From Candidatus Methanoperedens nitratireducens (GTDB lineage Archaea > Halobacteriota > Methanosarcinia > Methanosarcinales > Methanoperedenaceae), in contig DYGR01000023.1 of NCBI GenBank assembly GCA_020724545.1, forward strand, positions 1 to 45,897: DNA of 45,897 bases. Direction: 5' to 3'. Position numbers and translations under genes: made by a program. Shown here piece after piece: positions 41,799 to 45,897 of the stretch. The notes below the pieces were generated by a model. It was not told the DNA's origin. It worked only from the letters and a program-made list of their open reading frames with translations, and made no database searches. Position 1 is the stretch's first letter; every line of letters begins with the position of its first letter.

Positions 41799-43624
41799 GA
41801 GATTGTCGGAAAAGTACATAACTTTTACTAAATTCGCTTAATGTCATCTCAATAATTATTTTTCGACTTGAAATGAACGTTAAGCAGCAGAGCATATATA
41901 TTCAATGACCGCTTATATTACATAAAAATTCTAAATTGGAAGTGATATAATGTTTCCTCCATGGAACCACCACCAAGCAACCTTTGTGTATGGACCGGAT
42001 ATCTATGATAAACTAGTACCGGAAGACCACATTCTCTACAAAATAAACCAACAAGTAGACTTTTCATTCGTAAACGAATCCTGCAAAGACCTATACTCAC
42101 AGGATCAGGGCAGACCAGTAAAAAATTTCCCAGAAATAATGTTTCGCTCAGCGATAGTCCAGTACATGAACGATTACTCAGATAGAGACATGGAAGAAGC
42201 TGCCAGATACAACCTTATTATAAAATGGTTCATAGGAATTCCCATAGAAGACTCCTCATACGATCACAGTGCATTGGGTGATTTCAGGGACAGGCTTGGA
42301 GAAAAGAGATGGAAAAAACTCTTCTTCATAATATTGGAACAAATAGAAGATGCAGGTTTTGCCAAAGGGAATCAGTCTGTCGATGCCACACATGTGATTG
42401 CAAACATTGCCATACCAGGAACCATTGGCTTGATAAGGCAGGGAATAAAGGCGATAATGGAAGAAATAGAAAAAGTCGATCCCAAACTTTACGAGGAGCT
42501 GGGAGGCAAAAAGACAGCTGACAAAAAAGAGAAAATCCATACTCTGAAACCTGAAGAAAAGAAAAAGAAACTTGTTGAAGTAGTTGAAGAAGCAAGAGCA
42601 ATAAGGGGCAAAGCAGAAAAACTGGAATCACTATCAGTCAAACAGAAAATTGAGCAATTGAATCAGATACTGAATGAGAACATAGAAGAAAAAAATGGTA
42701 AAATCCAGAAGAAAAAAGAGCATGTGGAGGACAAATTAGTGAGTCTTGTGGATAAAGATGCAAGACATGGAGCTAAATCTGATTCAAAACCATTCACAGG
42801 ATATAAGGGCAATATAATGAAATCAGATGATGGATTTGTGACAAACATCATTGGGACAGCAGGTAATACTTACGATGGGAATGTACTTGTGCCTCTTGTG
42901 GATGAGAAGACTGAAAACAGTTCTAAGCCGCCAAAGATCGCAGGAGATACTCACTACGGAAGTGCAGAAAATAGGTATCAGATGTCACTGAGAGGAATTA
43001 CGATCGTTGCCCCGATAAAAGAAGATTTCAATCCAACCGGGCTTCTATCCCAGGAAAAATTCGTCCTTGATAAAACTGGCCTAACATGTCCTGCCGGGAA
43101 CAGAACCATGATTTCACATTATAATGAAAAGGAGGGAACGACAGTATTCTATTTTAAGAAAGAAATCTGTAAGCAGTGTTCGTTAAAAGATCAATGCACA
43201 AAACAGGAAGGACGGACTATCACAATAGGGAAACATCATGAATTGGTGATGAAGGCAAAGGAATACAATAAAACTCAGGCTTTCAAGGATGATATGAAAG
43301 AAAGAGCTCATATAGAGCCAAAGAATGCTGAGATGAAGAGATTCCATGGGATGGCAAGAGCAAGATATTGGGGGCTGCCGAAGGTGAATGTTCAATTTAT
43401 TATCACTGCTATCGTTGTTAATGTGAAGAGGCTTGCAAATGTCATTGGTAGCGTATGCTATCTAAAAACGTGTTGAAAAGTGAGGAAAATTCTGGAATAT
43501 TGAGGAAAATAATGGGATTATAAGGATTTTTTAGTGAAAAAATACGATTTTTTCTGAAAAATCCCAGAATTCATGAAAAGATGGGGGATTTTTGGATGAA
43601 TTTGAGGGGTTATCCGACAATCTC
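41799..43624 (+). mobile_element. Complete IS1182-like insertion sequence
   Basis: The 1826-bp element has 15-bp terminal inverted repeats (GAGATTGTCGGAWAA at 41799 and its complement TTATCCGACAATCTC at 43610-43624; 14 of 15 match). It is flanked by a 5-bp target duplication ATCTT (41794-41798 and 43625-43629). It holds one intact transposase. Perfect target duplication and an intact gene point to a fairly recent insertion. It sits between thrC and pyrD, which were about 48 bases apart before insertion. Confidence 0.9.
41950..43476 (+). CDS. IS1182-family transposase
   Basis: The 508-residue DDE transposase has the N-terminal transposase domain of DUF772 type (PEIMFRSAIVQYMNDYSDRD, then WFIGIPIEDSSYDHSALGDF), the first acidic residue in GNQSVDATHVIANI, a long helical, lysine-rich insertion (about 170-265), a second core part with KDARHGAKSDSKPFTGYKGN, GDTHYGSAEN (second Asp), and a Cys-rich DDE_Tnp_1_6-type end (LTCPAGNRT, CKQCSLKDQCTKQEG) with the last Glu in HIEPKNAEMKRFHGMARARY. 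ATG follows GGAAGTGAT. It is transcribed opposite to the interrupted pyr-thr region. Confidence 0.9.
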   Translation: MFPPWNHHQATFVYGPDIYDKLVPEDHILYKINQQVDFSFVNESCKDLYSQDQGRPVKNFPEIMFRSAIVQYMNDYSDRDMEEAARYNLIIKWFIGIPIEDSSYDHSALGDFRDRLGEKRWKKLFFIILEQIEDAGFAKGNQSVDATHVIANIAIPGTIGLIRQGIKAIMEEIEKVDPKLYEELGGKKTADKKEKIHTLKPEEKKKKLVEVVEEARAIRGKAEKLESLSVKQKIEQLNQILNENIEEKNGKIQKKKEHVEDKLVSLVDKDARHGAKSDSKPFTGYKGNIMKSDDGFVTNIIGTAGNTYDGNVLVPLVDEKTENSSKPPKIAGDTHYGSAENRYQMSLRGITIVAPIKEDFNPTGLLSQEKFVLDKTGLTCPAGNRTMISHYNEKEGTTVFYFKKEICKQCSLKDQCTKQEGRTITIGKHHELVMKAKEYNKTQAFKDDMKERAHIEPKNAEMKRFHGMARARYWGLPKVNVQFIITAIVVNVKRLANVIGSVCYLKTC

Positions 43625-43637
43625 ATCTTGTAAACTG

Positions 43638-44846
43638 CTATCCATTGGAAAAAACTGCCCTTCTCACAGCTTCAATTGTGGCATCTATCTCTATTGGTTT
43701 TGGACACACAGCAAGTACATGCTCAGAATCCTTAAGAAGATGTCCTGTAGTAACACATACCACGCTTTCATCTTTTTCTATTGTGCCCATATCCACAAGT
43801 TTTCTCAATCCGCCAATCGAAGATGCACTTGCAGGTTCAACACCTATCCCTTCAAGAGAGGCAAGCTCATGCTGTGCCCTGATTATCTCCTCATCAGAGA
43901 CAGTCTCAGCAGTCCCGCCTGATTCTATTATTGCAACCAGTGCCTTCCGGGCGTTCACAGGGTTGCCTATACGGATTGCTGTCGCCACGGTCTCTGGCTT
44001 ACCTTCAGGGGTTATCATAGCTGCATTATTCCTGATAGCCCTTACTACAGGGCATGCACCCTCTGCCTGAATGCCTGTCATTTTGGGTACACTATCTATT
44101 ATTCCAAGGCGCTTGAGTTCCCCAAACCCTTTATAGATAGCCGTGATATTCCCGGCATTCCCTACAGGTAGCACAAGCCGATCAGGCGCCTGCCACCCGA
44201 GTTGATCTGCGATCTCAAAGGCAATTGTCTTCTGTCCCTCAAGCCGGTACGGATTCACTGAATTTAGAAGATAGAACCCTTCCCTGTCGCACAGGTCACG
44301 TACAAGCTTCAGCGCATCATCAAAGTTCCCCCTTATGCTCAAAACCTTAGCGCCGTGCATGAGCGCCTGCGCAAGTTTACCGAGTGCCACTTTGCCTGAT
44401 GGCAGGAGCACAACAGCAGGAATACCAGCCCTTGCCCCGTACACTGCCAGTGAAGCCGATGTATTCCCGGTCGAGGCGCAGGCAACGGTTTTCATACCAA
44501 GCTCAAGTGCTTTTGTCACGCCAACGGTCATTCCTCTGTCCTTGAACGAGCCTGTGGGGTTCATTCCCTCATGCTTGATATAGACATCTTTTAGGCCCAC
44601 GCTCTCCGCGAGCCTGTCAACACGGTACAGCGGTGTCCCACCTTCGTGAAGTGAGATCGGTTCCCTCTCCACAGGCAGAAGTGCGCGGTATTTCCAGACA
44701 GAGAGAGGGCCGATAAGATCTTTTTTCGTGATCTGGATCGCTGAGTAATCATAAATGACATCGAGAAGACCACCACATGTACAGGTATAGACGACCTCAG
44801 AAGCCTGATATTTATTATGACATTCTATGCACTCAAGATGGTACAT
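43638..44846 (-). CDS. thrC: Threonine synthase
   Basis: The 402-residue PLP enzyme makes threonine from O-phosphohomoserine. A small zinc-ribbon-like N-terminus (CIEC, CTCGG) precedes the PLP domain. The Schiff-base Lys102 is in NPTGSFKDRGMTVGVTKALE; the phosphate loop region is PVGNAGNITAIYKGF; the serine of the ring nitrogen site is in CVTTGHLLKDSEH. This is the archaeal class with the Cys-rich start. ATG 44846 is 38 bases behind the prenyl synthase gene on the same strand, so the two could be cotranscribed. Its 3' end lies 13 bases from the IS. Confidence 0.93.
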   Translation of the reverse strand: MYHLECIECHNKYQASEVVYTCTCGGLLDVIYDYSAIQITKKDLIGPLSVWKYRALLPVEREPISLHEGGTPLYRVDRLAESVGLKDVYIKHEGMNPTGSFKDRGMTVGVTKALELGMKTVACASTGNTSASLAVYGARAGIPAVVLLPSGKVALGKLAQALMHGAKVLSIRGNFDDALKLVRDLCDREGFYLLNSVNPYRLEGQKTIAFEIADQLGWQAPDRLVLPVGNAGNITAIYKGFGELKRLGIIDSVPKMTGIQAEGACPVVRAIRNNAAMITPEGKPETVATAIRIGNPVNARKALVAIIESGGTAETVSDEEIIRAQHELASLEGIGVEPASASSIGGLRKLVDMGTIEKDESVVCVTTGHLLKDSEHVLAVCPKPIEIDATIEAVRRAVFSNG

Positions 44847-44884
44847 AGGGTACTCAATAGAATTTTAAAGCTTATAGATTTGCT

Positions 44885-45847
44885 CTAATACTTGCGCTTA
44901 ATCATATAGTCCGCAAGTCCGATAAGTATATTCTTTGCCTCAGAATCGGGGAGTATCTTGAGCGCGGATTTACCTGCCTCTACGATACCCACGGCCCTGT
45001 TCATTGCGTAATCAATTGAGCCTGATTCCTTCAAGATCGAAATTGCAGCAGAGATCTCACTTCTTGTGGCATTGCTCTTTCCAAGCGCATCAATCGTAAC
45101 CCCTTTTGAGAGAGCATGGATCACAATAAGGGTGCGTTTTCCTTCTATTATGTCCCCGCCCTGCGCTTTGCCGAGTATCTCCTCAGGTGTTATAAGGTCT
45201 ATCACATCATCATATATCTGGAACCCCACACCTGTACGGCATCCAAAATCCCACAATGCCCGTGATACATCCCTGTTTACACCTGATAATATGGCTCCTA
45301 TTTTCATGGCTGCCGCAAACAGTACAGCGGTTTTTTTCTCAACCATGCGTATATATTCTTGCTCAGTCACATCTTTTCTGATCTGAAAATTCATGTCCAT
45401 CCACTGGCCTTCACATATATCTGTGCAGGTTTTGGACAGTAGCTCAATACTCTCAGCAATCTGAGATGGTTCACTTCTGGCACATGATAATATCTCAAAA
45501 GCTTTAGAGTAGAGGGCATCCCCTGCAATAATCGCCCTCGGTACTCCCCATTTTTTATGAACTGTGGCAAGCCCTCTTCGAATGTCTGCCTCATCCATAA
45601 TATCATCGTGGATCAACGTGAAATTATGTACCAGTTCAACTGCTACTGCTGCAGGGAGCATATTCTCAGCCCTGCCTCCAACTGCCTCGGCTGCGAGTAG
45701 CAACGCTGAAGGTCGAAGCCTTTTTCCTCCTGCATCCAGCAGGTGGCGCATGGCATGGTATAGTTCATCCGGAGGAGTTATTGGCAGGAACTTAGGAATA
45801 GCTTCATCCACAAGTCCGGCTCTTATCTTGAGGGCTTCTTCAATCAT
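44885..45847 (-). CDS. idsA: Short-chain polyprenyl diphosphate synthase (GGPP/FPP synthase)
   Basis: The 320-residue enzyme condenses isopentenyl diphosphate with allylic primers to give C15-C20 chains for archaeal ether lipids. It has the first Asp-rich motif Asp81-Asp82-x-x-Asp85 (HDDIMDEADIRRG) with no two-residue insertion. The second is Asp213-Asp214-x-x-Asp217 (FQIYDDVIDL), and GGKRLRPSALLLAAEAVGG lies at the start. Phe76, five residues before the first motif, is the usual chain-length stop for the archaeal GGPP type. ATG 45847 overlaps a preceding frame by 4 bases. Confidence 0.9.
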   Translation of the reverse strand: MIEEALKIRAGLVDEAIPKFLPITPPDELYHAMRHLLDAGGKRLRPSALLLAAEAVGGRAENMLPAAVAVELVHNFTLIHDDIMDEADIRRGLATVHKKWGVPRAIIAGDALYSKAFEILSCARSEPSQIAESIELLSKTCTDICEGQWMDMNFQIRKDVTEQEYIRMVEKKTAVLFAAAMKIGAILSGVNRDVSRALWDFGCRTGVGFQIYDDVIDLITPEEILGKAQGGDIIEGKRTLIVIHALSKGVTIDALGKSNATRSEISAAISILKESGSIDYAMNRAVGIVEAGKSALKILPDSEAKNILIGLADYMIKRKY

Positions 45848-45897
45848 AAAGCGACACCTCGCTTTATGCGGTCTAGGGGTATGGTCTTACGACCATA
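45844..45897 (-). CDS. C-terminal end of an unidentified upstream gene
   Basis: A minus-strand frame entering at the right edge reads YGRKTIPLDRIKRGVAL and stops with TGA at 45844-45846, overlapping the idsA start as ATGA. This four-base overlap is common in operons, so it is probably the end of a gene cotranscribed with idsA. Too little is visible to name it. Confidence 0.4.
   Translation of the reverse strand, partial: YGRKTIPLDRIKRGVAL
45848..45865 (-). promoter_or_regulatory. Ribosome binding site of idsA in a hairpin loop
   Basis: On the minus strand AAAGCG-AGGTGT-CGCTTT can form a 6-bp stem with the Shine-Dalgarno AGGTG in the loop, ending at the ATG. A second perfect hairpin, TATGGTC-GTAA-GACCATA (45880-45897), lies just upstream but is within coding sequence if the partial gene is real. 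Confidence 0.3.

Overview
The window comes from a euryarchaeon of the methanogen / anaerobic methanotroph kind. It carries a complete methyl-coenzyme M reductase operon (mcrB-mcrD-mcrG-mcrA, minus strand, 28791-33152) whose McrA looks like the Methanosarcinales / ANME-2 type and not the ANME-1 or long-chain-alkane type. Many small genes are typical of archaea (TrmY, UPF0200/UPF0201, DUF166, DUF2098, cupin-type phosphoglucose isomerase, PyrDK, short-chain prenyl synthase). Together with a large glycogen/trehalose cluster this would fit an ANME-2d ('Ca. Methanoperedens'-like) genome, but that placement is inferred from remembered family features and was not tested with a tree.

Layout. 1-6300: a partial minus-strand gene with a structured leader, TrmY, two paralogous PAS histidine kinases (one lacking most of its dimerisation domain), small unknown genes and decayed toxin-antitoxin genes (HicB-like, VapBC). 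6270-6546: two tandem promoter-plus-stem units that look like small RNA genes. 6658-18319: six tightly packed plus-strand genes for glycogen synthesis and breakdown and trehalose formation (GT4 synthase, GlgB, TreZ, GH57/DUF3536, TreY, MalQ), followed by a glucose 1-dehydrogenase and a deleted F420-dependent LLM oxidoreductase. 19594-25783: CBS protein, DUF166-malic enzyme-rhomboid operon, SPASM radical SAM enzyme, RpiA and a sugar nucleotidyltransferase. 25836-28691: a cobalamin-type radical SAM protein with a PqqD-like tail, a small unknown gene and a DnaJ-type zinc-finger gene just behind mcrA. 28764-33400: the mcr operon with a terminator and a structured leader. 33455-38018: DUF2098 and a run of minus-strand genes (cupin PGI, U32 protein, two unknowns, GAF protein; then UPF0200/UPF0201). 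38129-39469: CoA-disulfide-reductase-like flavoprotein. 39470-40124: non-coding, degenerate repeats. 40125-45897: pyrK, pyrD, a complete IS1182-like insertion sequence with a 5-bp target duplication, thrC, and a prenyl diphosphate synthase, all minus strand except the transposase.

How the genes fit together. Malic enzyme, phosphoglucose isomerase, the nucleotidyltransferase and the GT4 synthase/GlgB could connect gluconeogenesis to glycogen. GH57, MalQ and TreY/TreZ would remodel glycogen or turn it into trehalose and glucose, which the glucose dehydrogenase could oxidise. The most interesting unexplained signals are the two tandem small-RNA-like units before the glycogen operon, the three-way-junction leader at the left edge, the mcr leader with mutually exclusive helices, the zinc-finger gene behind mcrA, the radical SAM-PqqD fusion, and the IS that separates pyrDK from thrC.
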